The position numbers were made by a program, and so were the translations under genes. This document shows, piece after piece, positions 1-8,236 of a stretch of 64,000 bases of DNA. Numbering within the stretch: position 1 is the stretch's first letter; each line of letters begins with the position of its first letter. A model generated the notes under the pieces. The model was not told the origin of the DNA, searched no databases, and saw nothing but the letters and a program-made list of their open reading frames with translations. This DNA is from Xanthobacteraceae bacterium (GTDB lineage: Bacteria > Pseudomonadota > Alphaproteobacteria > Rhizobiales > Xanthobacteraceae), in assembly GCA_019635635.1 (NCBI GenBank), contig JAHBZB010000002.1:1-64000 (forward strand), in the 5' to 3' direction.

Positions 1-52
1 CAGCTCGGACTGGTGGCTCATCCACATCTTCGAAGCGTAGTAACAGTCGGAC

Positions 53-232
53 TCAATCGCACTCGATCTCTTTAGTGGCACTCCACACAAACGGAGCAGA
101 GCAAATCTCCTCACCGTCCTTCGTCACGGTCCAGGAGAAGAGATAGCCATCGCCAGACAATACCGCGGCGTACGCGCTGGCCCCAATCGCTAGAACAAAC
201 CCAAAAATTGCTCCTGCGAGAAACTTAATCAT
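53..232 (-). CDS. small single-pass membrane or secreted hypothetical protein (59 aa)
   Basis: A 59-codon frame starts with ATG at 232 and ends with TGA at 53. An AGGAA Shine-Dalgarno-like element lies about 6 nt upstream of the ATG, which supports the start. Residues 3-24 are hydrophobic and Ala-rich and could be a signal peptide or one membrane anchor; the short remainder carries two cysteines, a possible disulphide pair. No family is recognised. It lies on the same strand as the next two genes, in a visibly AT-richer stretch than the rest of the window. Confidence 0.55.
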   Translation of the reverse strand: MIKFLAGAIFGFVLAIGASAYAAVLSGDGYLFSWTVTKDGEEICSAPFVWSATKEIECD

Positions 233-282
233 GAACGTTTCCTATTGCGCGTTACAAACTTAACGCAAAGTACTAGCTCAAG

Positions 283-765
283 CTATTTCTTATTCTCCTG
301 GAAACCGCGAAAGGCCCAAAGAGTTGCGATCCCAAACAATAGCAGTGCAAAAGGAGGGCCGACCGCTATCAAAATCATGGATTGCAACTTTTCCCATGGC
401 CTGAATTCTCCTAACGGGTCGCCTGCTTGGGTCCAAAGTCTTCGAGCAAGAAGAGAATCTGGAGTCTGGGAATGCTCCGGAAACAACCTGCGGAATCCTG
501 CCCTATCGTAAAAGCAGAATTCCCTGCCTCCAGAAGGAACTTTGAGGTAGTCTTGCACCTCCACCCCACGAGCGCTTTGACAAACTAACGGCCACGTCCG
601 CTGGCTGCCTGACAATAGTTCTTCGGTACGGCTGGAGTTGGAGAATTCTTGTCGAACCGGGCCAAATAAAAGGAAACAGCACGCCATCAAGTAGAAGGCA
701 GCAAGCACGATCCACACTCTCCAGAGGCCTATCTTCCAGTTCATCTGGCTCTGATGCAAAGCCAT
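283..765 (-). CDS. hypothetical two-TM membrane protein
   Basis: About 160 residues. There is one transmembrane segment near the N-terminus (about residues 15-37) and a second near the C-terminus (about 130-155), with a roughly 90-residue loop between them containing two cysteines. An upstream in-frame start exists at 783, but the ATG at 765 sits directly behind the stop codon of the ribbon-helix-helix gene (TGATATG arrangement), so translational coupling makes 765 the better start. No function is recognised. A regulator plus membrane protein pair could be a small regulated module, but nothing in the protein shows its activity. Confidence 0.6.
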   Translation of the reverse strand: MALHQSQMNWKIGLWRVWIVLAAFYLMACCFLLFGPVRQEFSNSSRTEELLSGSQRTWPLVCQSARGVEVQDYLKVPSGGREFCFYDRAGFRRLFPEHSQTPDSLLARRLWTQAGDPLGEFRPWEKLQSMILIAVGPPFALLLFGIATLWAFRGFQENKK

Positions 766-766
766 A

Positions 767-952
767 TCAGAGCGCCTTCTCAATCAGTTCGCGAATCTTC
801 TCCGACCGCGAGACGCCTTCTTTCTCGGCGGCCTTGTCGATGGCAGCGACGAGCTTCTCAGGCATCCGAATGCAGACCAGCGGGTCTTTGCCGGTAGCCG
901 GCCTTCCGGCCCCCTTTCTTTCACCGCCCCAGCCTGATTTTACCTTTTTCAT
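767..952 (-). CDS. ribbon-helix-helix (CopG/Arc-like) DNA-binding protein
   Basis: 61 residues. A basic Gly/Arg-rich N-terminus (GGERKGAGRP) is followed by a short beta strand (LVCIRMP) and two helices (EKLVAAIDKAA and SRSEKIRELIEKAL), the layout of MetJ/Arc/CopG ribbon-helix-helix proteins. Such proteins bind operators as dimers and usually regulate their own small operon. An AAGG element precedes the ATG. Its stop codon abuts the ATG of the membrane-protein gene at 765, so the two are probably co-translated. The divergent gap to the Tat-signal gene at 1016 is only 63 bp and could hold an operator for both directions. Confidence 0.75.
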   Translation of the reverse strand: MKKVKSGWGGERKGAGRPATGKDPLVCIRMPEKLVAAIDKAAEKEGVSRSEKIRELIEKAL

Positions 953-1015
953 GTTGCCTTCCGAGTCGAAGCGTTATACCGTTTTCAAGTCACCGTAGCA
1001 ACTGGAGGTATTGCA

Positions 1016-1609
1016 ATGCCAAATAGTAATCTGAGTCGCCGCGCCGTCATCGGCGGAATCGCCGCAACTCCAATCCTCGCCGCGCCAGTCATTGCCGCCG
1101 AAGCGGACCCGATCTTCGCGGCCATCGACAGGTTTCACCGAGCTCGAGAGTTTCACCGTCAGTGTCTGACGAAGATGGACACGTACGAGGCCATCGTGGA
1201 CCGGAAGGCGGAGGAATTGGCTGCCGAACGGCTACCTGCTTATCAGGCGGCAAAGGCTACCAGCGGCGAAGTTGTCAGGGCAGACGATGTTGTTCTGAAT
1301 GAACTGCGGTGCAAAGCGCTCTGGGGTGAGCTTAAGGATATGCCTGAGTCAGTATATGCGAGGCGCTGGCGGGATCTCGGCTGTGATGCTGAGGCAGACG
1401 CAGCATGGGCGCTGTTTCGCACGGTTCCTCAGTCCGCGGCTGGCGCTGTCGCAATGATCCAGTTCGTTCAGGATCAAGAGGCGGAAGGTAACGAGATACT
1501 TGAATACTACCGGGAGTTTTCAGACGATCACGGCCAGGATTGGCGCGAAAAAATCTCCGAAGTTTTCCTGTCCTCGGTGAAAACCTATCTATCGGGAGTA
1601 CGCGCATGA
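1016..1609 (+). CDS. Tat-signal hypothetical exported protein (197 aa)
   Basis: The N-terminus has a twin-arginine signal: SRRAVIGGIA followed by a hydrophobic stretch and a probable cleavage site near APVIAAEA (about residue 28). This predicts export of a folded protein by the TatABC system encoded at 57-59 kb. The mature part is mainly helical with several Trp/Tyr residues; no domain is recognised. A CTGGAGG element lies about 7 nt before the ATG. The stop overlaps the next start as ATGA, so the 72-aa downstream protein is translationally coupled. Confidence 0.7.
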   Translation: MPNSNLSRRAVIGGIAATPILAAPVIAAEADPIFAAIDRFHRAREFHRQCLTKMDTYEAIVDRKAEELAAERLPAYQAAKATSGEVVRADDVVLNELRCKALWGELKDMPESVYARRWRDLGCDAEADAAWALFRTVPQSAAGAVAMIQFVQDQEAEGNEILEYYREFSDDHGQDWREKISEVFLSSVKTYLSGVRA

Positions 1610-1824
1610 AGGTCGTTCATATCGAAACACGCGCCACTGGAAGCCGCGTTTATCTTCGCACAAGCAACCGCGACTACATGGCGGCGGTAATGCCGAACGG
1701 CGAGATCATCGCAGTCGATATCGCGTCGAAGCTGAGTGAAGGATTCTGGCGGTGCAATCGATTCAATCGCGATCGCTACCCGCGCCGGATCACTGATGCC
1801 GTGCGGCAAGCACTGGCTCACTGA
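1606..1824 (+). CDS. small hypothetical protein (72 aa), coupled to the upstream Tat-signal gene
   Basis: The ATG at 1606 overlaps the upstream stop (ATGA) and is preceded by GGGAG at a 7-nt distance, so this start is preferred to the in-frame one at 1540, which would overlap the upstream gene by 70 bases. The protein begins with alternating strands and ends with a basic helix (DRYPRRITDAVRQAL). No signal peptide or known domain is visible. It is the last gene of a two-gene operon closed by the hairpin at 1830-1860. Confidence 0.6.
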   Translation: MKVVHIETRATGSRVYLRTSNRDYMAAVMPNGEIIAVDIASKLSEGFWRCNRFNRDRYPRRITDAVRQALAH

Positions 1825-1829
1825 GAGAC

Positions 1830-1864
1830 AAAGCCCCGGCTCCGCGCCGGCCGGGGCTTTTTTT
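1830..1864 (+). terminator. Rho-independent terminator, probably bidirectional
   Basis: Perfect 10-bp stem AAAGCCCCGG / CCGGGGCTTT (1830-1839 with 1851-1860) with an 11-nt loop, followed by a T run on the plus strand. It lies 6 nt behind the stop of the 72-aa gene, and the convergent minus-strand gene ends at 1863, so it may serve both. Confidence 0.85.
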
Positions 1865-2477
1865 ATTTAAACGCACATCTTACGTGAAGCGCACCCTTCA
1901 TTTTTGGGTTGCCATCATGAAAATCCTGCCAGACTTCCTCAGCGCTCGATCGAGGGTGTGTAAGGCAGTTTATTAGATGGAGATGTGAACCTTCTTTCCA
2001 GTGATTGCGATCCGCTTCGGTGTCACGCTGATCGAAGTAAAAAAGGTGCCAGAGTTCGGGATCCTCGTGATAGAACAAGTGTCCTACTAGTAATCTGCGT
2101 TCTTCGAACGTGGCCATGATCTTGCGGAACGCTTTCGGCAACGGCTGCCCGACTCTCGCCTTGCTCATTTCGTCCCTGTCTTTTTCCGAGATATGAAGAT
2201 GGTCAGGGATGAACTGCCGGTGCGAAATTTCGTGCAGCCAAGGGATTAGCCTAGCTTCACAGGCAATAATGCTGTCGGAGAACTCGCTCTTAGAAATCGT
2301 AATCGTGTCGATGTACTTGCGCAGATCCGCCAATCGATCGAACAGAAATATCTTCTCCAGTATCAGCTGGCCGTTCTCGTAGGCCGATCTAGCGCGCGCT
2401 TCCATATCTCCGAAAACGGCGTCTGCCGTTTCCCGAGCCAGCTTTTTGATAAACGCCGGTGTGGTGTCGCCACTCAA
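1863..2477 (-). CDS. hypothetical protein (204 aa)
   Basis: A soluble protein without signal peptide or membrane segment. The middle is rich in His, Glu and aromatic residues (HEISHRQFIPDHLHISEKD, then GHLFYHEDPELWHLFYFDQ). This could suggest metal binding, but no known motif is matched. It lies on the 3' side of the tRNA-Lys gene and ends in the shared terminator at 1830-1864. It may belong to an accessory block inserted next to the tRNA; this is inference from position and unfamiliar content only. Confidence 0.6.
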   Translation of the reverse strand: MSGDTTPAFIKKLARETADAVFGDMEARARSAYENGQLILEKIFLFDRLADLRKYIDTITISKSEFSDSIIACEARLIPWLHEISHRQFIPDHLHISEKDRDEMSKARVGQPLPKAFRKIMATFEERRLLVGHLFYHEDPELWHLFYFDQRDTEADRNHWKEGSHLHLINCLTHPRSSAEEVWQDFHDGNPKMKGALHVRCAFK

Positions 2478-2585
2478 AGGCGAAGATTCCCTCTAAAGGT
2501 TTGCGGACACTATGCGGACAATTTATCGGCTGCGCTTTGCAAGTTTCCCGCTGGCATCTATAACGTATTGTCATTATTAATGAAT

Positions 2586-2660
2586 TGGTGAGCCCGGATG
2601 GGATCGAACCATCGACACCCTGATTAAAAGTCAGGTGCTCTACCACTGAGCTACGGGCCC
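2586..2660 (-). tRNA. tRNA-Lys (anticodon UUU)
   Basis: Reading the minus strand from 2660 gives a full cloverleaf: acceptor stem GGGCCCG pairing with CGGGCTC (one G-U), D arm with AGCTCAGTGGTAGAGC, anticodon stem CCTGA/TCAGG with loop CTTTTAA (UUU at positions 34-36), and a T arm containing GGTTCGATCC. The discriminator A and CCA are encoded at 2589-2586. The gene carries no intron or long variable arm. Confidence 0.97.
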
Positions 2661-2718
2661 GCCGGGCGGGACTGGTACGGACCGAGGCCACGCCCGTCAA
2701 GGCGCGGTTTTGGCCTAT

Positions 2719-3489
2719 TCAACGAATGATCGTCTGCGGCAGCAGAAACGGCCCCTCAGGCACCCCGCACACCCTCGCCTCGACGTCATAAAGTGCTCGG
2801 ATCAGCCCGTCGGTCACCACATCGGCCGGTGCGCCTGTGGCAATCACGCGGCCGTCTTTGAGCGCAACGATTTCGTCGGCCACCATGACCGCGAGATTGA
2901 GATCGTGAAGCACGGCGAGGACGCCGCCGCCTGCGTTTGCGTGCTCGCGCGCGATGCGCAGTGTCGCCAGCTGATGCGGCAGGTCGAGGCTCGCGGTCGG
3001 CTCGTCCAGAAGCAGATAGCCCTTGCCGCCGTTCGCCCAGAGTTGCACCAGCACGCGGGCCAACTGCACGCGCTGACGCTCGCCCCCCGAAAGCGTGTCG
3101 TACGTCTGCGCGGCGGCGAACGACATGTCGACTTCCGCGAGCGCGCGCGCGGTCAGCTCCTGTCCCTCGCCGCGCGGATAATATTGCGGCACGCCAAGTG
3201 CCACGATCTCTTCGGCCAGAAACGGAAAGGCTACGGTGACCGATTGCGGAAGCACCGCGCGCCGTTTTGCGAGCGCGTAGGCATCCCACTGGCGCAGTGC
3301 GACGTCGTCGAGTGTCACCACTCCTTCGTTGGGGCGCCGTTCGCCCGCGAGCACTTTCAGGAGTGTCGACTTGCCCGCGCCGTTCGGCCCGACGATCGCG
3401 ACCACCTTGCCCGGCGCGAGCGCGATGGAAGCGTCATCGACGATCAGTTTGCCGCCTGCCTTCACGCGAATGTTCCGTGCCGCGTACAT
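2719..3489 (-). CDS. hmuV: hemin ABC transporter, ATP-binding protein HmuV
   Basis: A 256-residue ABC ATPase with Walker A GPNGAGKST (about residues 34-42), signature LSGGERQR (about 136), Walker B LLLDEPTAS and the switch His in VLHDLN. It would energise heme import across the inner membrane with HmuU. It starts 2 nt behind the hmuU stop and is the last gene of hemP-hmuT-hmuU-hmuV. The name rests on this context, since the ATPase alone resembles siderophore and cobalamin importers such as FecE and BtuD. Confidence 0.93.
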   Translation of the reverse strand: MYAARNIRVKAGGKLIVDDASIALAPGKVVAIVGPNGAGKSTLLKVLAGERRPNEGVVTLDDVALRQWDAYALAKRRAVLPQSVTVAFPFLAEEIVALGVPQYYPRGEGQELTARALAEVDMSFAAAQTYDTLSGGERQRVQLARVLVQLWANGGKGYLLLDEPTASLDLPHQLATLRIAREHANAGGGVLAVLHDLNLAVMVADEIVALKDGRVIATGAPADVVTDGLIRALYDVEARVCGVPEGPFLLPQTIIR

Positions 3490-3491
3490 GA

Positions 3492-4577
3492 TCAGCCGAA
3501 GCTCCGGCGATTCTGGCGCAGGAGCCAGATGAAGAACGGCGCGCCTATGAACGCGGTGACGATGCCGATCGGCAATTCGGCTGGCGACGCCGCGGTGCGC
3601 GCGAAAATATCGGAGCCGGTAAGCAAAGCTGCGCCGAGCAATGCGCTGCCGATGATCAGCGATTTGTGCGACGGCCCTGCCGTCAATCGCAGCAGATGCG
3701 GCACCACGAGTCCGACGAAGCCGATAATGCCGCTCACCGCCACGGCCGCGCCGACGCCTGCCGCTACGATCACGATCGCGGCCCGCTTCATTCGTTCGAC
3801 ATTGATGCCGGTGTGAAACGCTTCCGCCTCGCCAAGCGCCAGCGTGTCGAGTCCGCGCGCGAGCCAGAGCGCGCCACCGATCAGGATAACCGTGAACGGC
3901 AACGCGAGGATCACCCGCGGCCAGGTCGCAGCACCGAGGCTACCCAACGTCCAGAAGGTGAATTCGCGAAGCTGGAGATCGCTCGCAACAAAAATAATGA
4001 GTCCCGTGCCTGCACTTGCCAGCGCGCCGAGTGCGATGCCCGCGAACAGAAGATTCGCGACCGAGGTGCGCCCTTCATACGTCGCAAGCCGATGAAGCAG
4101 AAAGATCGCGACAAGACTGCCCACGAACGCCGCGAACGACAGCGCGTGACTGACGAGAAACTGCGGCAGGTGATGCGCGATCGTGCCGCCAAATACGATC
4201 CAGGCAACGGCGGCAAGGGCTGCGCCCGGAGACACGCCGACCAGTCCCGGATCTGCAAGCGGATTACGGAAGATGCCCTGCAAAAGCGCTCCCGCGACTG
4301 CGAGCGCCGCACCCACGATCGCGGCCAGCACCGCCCGCGGCAAGCGAATGTCGAGCAACACCACTGCATCCCGCATATCGACGCCCGACGTAGGCCGCCC
4401 ATGAAACATCGCATCGTAAAGGATCGAGACGACCTTCTCAGGCGCGATCACGACGGGGCCGATTGCGAGCGAGGCGACGAAAGTAATGACGAGCAGTACT
4501 GCGCAGCCGATCAGGATCGGCCGCGTCTTTCCCGCTCGCCGCCACGAAATACCGAGCGCGGCGTCGCCCGCGCTCAT
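3492..4577 (-). CDS. hmuU: hemin ABC transporter permease HmuU (FecCD family)
   Basis: 361 residues with about nine to ten hydrophobic helices typical of FecCD/BtuC permeases, including the conserved GxxLQGIFRNPLADPGLVG region and the cytoplasmic loop that contacts the ATPase (AEAFHTGINVE). It forms the inner-membrane channel for heme delivered by HmuT. Its ATG overlaps the hmuT stop (ATGA), a coupled arrangement. Family length and motifs are normal. Confidence 0.94.
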   Translation of the reverse strand: MSAGDAALGISWRRAGKTRPILIGCAVLLVITFVASLAIGPVVIAPEKVVSILYDAMFHGRPTSGVDMRDAVVLLDIRLPRAVLAAIVGAALAVAGALLQGIFRNPLADPGLVGVSPGAALAAVAWIVFGGTIAHHLPQFLVSHALSFAAFVGSLVAIFLLHRLATYEGRTSVANLLFAGIALGALASAGTGLIIFVASDLQLREFTFWTLGSLGAATWPRVILALPFTVILIGGALWLARGLDTLALGEAEAFHTGINVERMKRAAIVIVAAGVGAAVAVSGIIGFVGLVVPHLLRLTAGPSHKSLIIGSALLGAALLTGSDIFARTAASPAELPIGIVTAFIGAPFFIWLLRQNRRSFG

Positions 4578-5530
4578 CGCGCGGCGGCCGGCTCCGCAGC
4601 AGTCCAGGGCCGTGGCGGCAGCTGCGGCAGAGAGAGTTCGGGATAAATCTGGGTCGCGAGCTTGCTCGCGGCATGCGCGGTGCGCGGGCCGAAGCTCAGG
4701 TAGTAGGACGGCACAGAGATCAGCCGCTTGTCGCGCGCGGCTGGAGTGCCGACGAACGCAGGCAGCGCGAACATGACCTCCGCTTCGAGACCATGATTGC
4801 GCTCGAGCATGGTGATGACCGCCTCCGGCTGCGCGGCGAGCGTGGCTTCGGGCGTAGCGGGCTTGTAGCCGTTGATGTCCTTGATCGCGTTATCGACGCC
4901 AGCAAGATGGAAAATGCCCTCGGCGGCGGTGTGTGCGCCTGCGACCGTCGGCGAGCCATTGCCGACGGCGAGCACGAACACGGCGCTGCGCCGCTTCGAA
5001 ATCTTTGCTCGTATCGCGTTCAGCGCCGCGAAATCTTCCGCGATCTGCTTCGCCATCGCCTCACCCTTCTCGGGCACTCCGAGCGCCTGCGCAATGAAGC
5101 GGACCTTCTTCAGCACGCTCTGTTCGTCGAAGCCTTCAGGCACCAGCGCGAACGGCACTGACGCGCGCGAAAGCACTTCGACCGCATCCGGCGGACCGGA
5201 GCCTTCGATCGCAAGCACCAGTGTCGGCGCGAGCGCAAGCACGCCTTCCGGCGAGAGCGCACGCATGTAGCCGATGCTGGGAAGCGACTTCACCGATGCG
5301 GGATACATGCTTGTGATATCGACCGCGACGACACGGTCGCCGAAGCCGAGTGCATAGACGATTTCGGTCACCGCGCCGCCGATGGTCACGATCTTCGACG
5401 TGTCGGCGATTTCGATTGTCTTGCCGGCGGCGTCTTTCACCTTCCAGCTATCGGCGCTGGCGGAAAGACTGGTCGCCGCAACCAGAATTGCAGCGGCGAA
5501 GATCGCGGATTGCAGGCGGGCATGCTTCAT
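4574..5530 (-). CDS. hmuT: periplasmic hemin-binding protein HmuT
   Basis: 318 residues with a clear signal peptide (cleavage probably near SLSASADS, about residue 27) and the TroA/BtuF-type bilobal fold of class III binding proteins. The tyrosine in SIGYMRALSPEG (about residue 88) sits where ShuT and PhuT place their heme-ligand tyrosine. It hands periplasmic heme to HmuUV. Both ends overlap neighbours by 4 bases (hemP upstream, hmuU downstream), so the operon is tightly coupled. The Pro/Ala-rich C-terminal tail is unremarkable. Confidence 0.93.
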   Translation of the reverse strand: MKHARLQSAIFAAAILVAATSLSASADSWKVKDAAGKTIEIADTSKIVTIGGAVTEIVYALGFGDRVVAVDITSMYPASVKSLPSIGYMRALSPEGVLALAPTLVLAIEGSGPPDAVEVLSRASVPFALVPEGFDEQSVLKKVRFIAQALGVPEKGEAMAKQIAEDFAALNAIRAKISKRRSAVFVLAVGNGSPTVAGAHTAAEGIFHLAGVDNAIKDINGYKPATPEATLAAQPEAVITMLERNHGLEAEVMFALPAFVGTPAARDKRLISVPSYYLSFGPRTAHAASKLATQIYPELSLPQLPPRPWTAAEPAAAR

Positions 5531-5742
5531 TTGGTGAGGATCAGCTTGTTTAGTGCGGTCAGACGGAGACGATATGCTTCCCCCTCGTGCCCGATCGTTA
5601 TTTCTTTCGTTGCGACAAAAAGATCACGGCTCTCGATCCGGTTATTCTGCATCGAAATGGCACGTGAATTCGTCGCATCCGCTTCTGTCGTAGCCGGAAC
5701 TTGAGCCGGATCAACATCTTTCCGCATGCCGGTGCTATCCAT
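5527..5742 (-). CDS. hmuP: hemin uptake protein HemP/HmuP
   Basis: 71 residues. The C-terminal half matches the HemP family: RIESRDLF, then EITIGHEGEAYRLRLT and the terminal KLILTK. In Bradyrhizobium, HmuP is reported to act with Irr as a co-activator of the outer-membrane heme receptor gene; that role is inferred here from family and location. It is the first gene of the minus-strand heme operon and faces the receptor gene across a 219-bp control region. The N-terminal 30 residues are variable. Confidence 0.9.
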   Translation of the reverse strand: MDSTGMRKDVDPAQVPATTEADATNSRAISMQNNRIESRDLFVATKEITIGHEGEAYRLRLTALNKLILTK

Positions 5743-5761
5743 CGCGGGAATTGGCCACCTT

Positions 5762-5800
5762 TTTTGAACAATTCTGAACTGGATGCAGTTTAGAACTGTT
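5762..5800. promoter_or_regulatory. putative iron control element (Irr/ICE-like) between hemP and the heme receptor
   Basis: The divergent control region contains three GAAC units at 5766, 5776 and 5793 within two related decamers, TTCTGAACTG (5772-5781, last base G) and TTTAGAACTG (5789-5798), and a perfect CAGTT-TAG-AACTG inverted repeat (5786-5798). In Bradyrhizobium japonicum an ICE between hmuR and hmuTUV is bound by Irr and consists of imperfect direct repeats with a TTTAGAA-like core. The match is by eye; RirA/Fur alternatives cannot be excluded. Confidence 0.6.
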
Positions 5801-5961
5801 TTTATGTAGTGATTTCAATAACTTGACCGTAGTACGCGCTCTCGGTACGTATAGCAACTAATTTGCGGGACCGGGCTGGTTCCGCGAACGCCCGCCAGCT
5901 AGCCGCAGCGAAAGCTGCAGCCCGCAAGCCGCGGCAACAATAAAATGAAGTGGGGCTTCAA

Positions 5962-8166
5962 ATGGCTGGGACGACAACACGCGCAGCGCTCTTGGGCAGC
6001 GTATCTGCGTTAACGATTCTTACTTCCGCGGTGCTTTCTTCCGCATCCGCGCAGACCACATATCTCGACGCGATCACGATCATCGCGACGAAGACCGAGG
6101 AATACGCAATCGACGCGCTTGCGCCGGTAAGCACGCTGCGCACCGAGCAGCTTCAGCAGATCAATGCGACCCGCATCGGCGACCTGTTCCAGGGCATGCC
6201 GGGAGTCACGACTTCCAGCTCCGCGCAGGAAGGTAGCACCTCGATCAACATTCGCGGTCTTCAGGATTGGGGCCGCGTCAATGTCGTCGTCGACGGCGCG
6301 CGGCAGAACTACGCGCGTATCGGTCACACTTCCGGCGCCGGCAGCTTCTTCCTCGACCCCGAACTCATCGGGGGTGTCGATGTGGTTCGCGGTCCGACCT
6401 CGAACATCTTCGGTTCGGGTGCGATCGGCGGCGTCGTGTCGTTCCGCACCAAGGATGTCGAAGATATTCTGCGGCCGGGACAGACTTGGGGCTTTGCGGG
6501 CACGCTCGCTGGCGCAGGCGGGAGTTCGTTCAACACGCTCGCGTCGTTCTTTGCCGCGAGCCGCATGAACCCGAACGCGGAATACGTCATCGGTGCAACG
6601 TACCGTCATAACGATCCGTACAAGAGCGGGAACGGCACTTTCATCCCGAATTCGGGTCAGGATGCAGCCTCGATACTTGCCAAGGCGACGTTCCGTCCGG
6701 CCGACGGCCACGCGATTAAGATTTCCGGCATCATTCAGGACAACCAGTTCACCAGCGGCCCGGCCGTCAGCAGCGGCATCGTTCGCGACTGGGACGCCGT
6801 AACTTCGACGCTGACGGCGAATTGGCGCTATTCGAAGCCTGAAGATCGTCTCTACGATTTCAGCGGCACACTGTACTGGAATCGGGTCGACAACACGAGC
6901 ACTACGCTTGCGGTCAATCCGGGCTACGCGGGCTTCTATGGCCCGCTGGGCAATCAGGCTTACTACCTCATCGATACGATCGGCTTCGACGCGAATAACA
7001 CCAGCCGCTTCGATACCGGTGCAATCCGTCATGCGCTGACTTACGGCGGCGACTTCTTCAACGACGATGTCGCCAACCGCGATCCGGGAGGCTTCGGTGC
7101 CGGATATAACCCTAAAGGCACGCGGCAGATCTTCGGTGGTTTCGTGCAACTCAAGAGCAACTACTCCACGTGGCTCGAGACCATCACCGCGATCCGTTAC
7201 GACAATTATCACCTCGAAGGTAATCACTACATCACGAACGCGCTGATCTCGACAGAAGGCGACCGCTTGTCGCCGAAGTTCACCCTCGGCATCACGCCGA
7301 TCACCGGCTTCCAGGTGTACGCGACTTACGCCGAGGGCTATCGCGCGCCGGCGGTCACGGAAACAATCGTTTCCGGTACGCATCCGATCCCGAACTTCCC
7401 GTTTCTGCCGAACCCGACCCTGCGTCCGGAGGTCGGCAAGACCGCCGAAATCGGTTTTAATATCAAACAAGACAACCTCTGGGCCGCCGGTGACAAACTG
7501 CGGATCAAGGCGAACTACTTCGAGAACAATGTCGATGACTTCATCGATCCGGTTGTGGTTCTTGCCGGCGCAAACGGCTGTCCGATCGCGGCACCGTTCT
7601 TCTGTCAGCAGTACCAGAACACGCCGCGCGCGCGGATCAACGGCTTCGAGTTTGAAAGCACCTATGATCGCGGCAACTGGTTCGCGACCGTCTCGGGTCA
7701 CGCCATTCGCGGCCGCGATCTGACGCACGGCGATCCGCTCAACAACATTCCGCCGGATATGGTGGCTCTCACGTTCGGCGCGCGCCTGATGGATCAGCGT
7801 CTCGTCGTCGCGATGCGCTGGGCTGCCTATGCCGCGAAGAAGCGCATCGACCTGCCCGCCGACGATCCGCTTGCACCGGGCGACGAATGGGCTTCGTTCG
7901 TTACCGGCAGCTACAACCTGGTCAATCTCTACGCGAGCTACGACGTAAATCCGGGTCTCCAAGCTTTCCTGCAGATTCAGAATCTTCTGAACGAGGAGTA
8001 CAAGGTCTACAATTACGAGTTCGCTTCGCCGGGCATCACCGTTTGGGCCGGCATCCGTTACCGCTTCGGCGCCGACGCGAACGGCAACGTGCAGGCGATG
8101 CTCGACAGTCAGAACTCGACGCGCAATCTGCGGGCGAATGCCGACGCCACCAGAGCGACGCGTTAA
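5962..8166 (+). CDS. hmuR: TonB-dependent heme receptor (HmuR-type)
   Basis: 734 residues from the ATG at 5962, which is preceded by GGGG at 6 nt and begins a standard signal peptide (cleavage near SASAQT). The GTG at 5950 lacks a ribosome site. A TonB-box-like DAITIIATKT follows, then the plug (FQGMPGVTTSSS, INIRGLQDWGRVNVVVDGARQN) and a beta-barrel with YAEGYRAP and a late LQIQNLLNEEYKVY motif. Context (hmuTUV, heme oxygenase, TonB) points to heme or hemoprotein as ligand. Oddly, about 32 residues follow the last barrel strand (VWAGIRYRF), whereas most such barrels end at a terminal aromatic residue. Confidence 0.92.
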   Translation: MAGTTTRAALLGSVSALTILTSAVLSSASAQTTYLDAITIIATKTEEYAIDALAPVSTLRTEQLQQINATRIGDLFQGMPGVTTSSSAQEGSTSINIRGLQDWGRVNVVVDGARQNYARIGHTSGAGSFFLDPELIGGVDVVRGPTSNIFGSGAIGGVVSFRTKDVEDILRPGQTWGFAGTLAGAGGSSFNTLASFFAASRMNPNAEYVIGATYRHNDPYKSGNGTFIPNSGQDAASILAKATFRPADGHAIKISGIIQDNQFTSGPAVSSGIVRDWDAVTSTLTANWRYSKPEDRLYDFSGTLYWNRVDNTSTTLAVNPGYAGFYGPLGNQAYYLIDTIGFDANNTSRFDTGAIRHALTYGGDFFNDDVANRDPGGFGAGYNPKGTRQIFGGFVQLKSNYSTWLETITAIRYDNYHLEGNHYITNALISTEGDRLSPKFTLGITPITGFQVYATYAEGYRAPAVTETIVSGTHPIPNFPFLPNPTLRPEVGKTAEIGFNIKQDNLWAAGDKLRIKANYFENNVDDFIDPVVVLAGANGCPIAAPFFCQQYQNTPRARINGFEFESTYDRGNWFATVSGHAIRGRDLTHGDPLNNIPPDMVALTFGARLMDQRLVVAMRWAAYAAKKRIDLPADDPLAPGDEWASFVTGSYNLVNLYASYDVNPGLQAFLQIQNLLNEEYKVYNYEFASPGITVWAGIRYRFGADANGNVQAMLDSQNSTRNLRANADATRATR

Positions 8167-8175
8167 TACCGAGGA

Positions 8176-8201
8176 GGCGGGACTGCTTCCGCAGCCCCGC
8201 C
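8176..8201 (+). terminator. hairpin behind the heme receptor gene (terminator or processing site)
   Basis: GGCGGG-A-CTGC / GCAG-C-CCCGCC forms a compact stem with a TTCC loop 10 nt after the receptor stop. No T run follows, so it is a weak candidate terminator. It may instead stabilise the receptor mRNA or separate its expression from that of the heme oxygenase. Confidence 0.45.
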
Positions 8202-8236
8202 TTAATGCCCCACTAGGGGTAAAATAAACGAGCTGA

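Noticed and set aside
2389-2700. 103-aa frame across the tRNA-Lys gene
   Set aside because: It runs through the tRNA gene and has no plausible protein features.
2710-3816. 368-aa open frame on the plus strand
   Set aside because: Overlaps hmuV and hmuU; composition shows no protein family.
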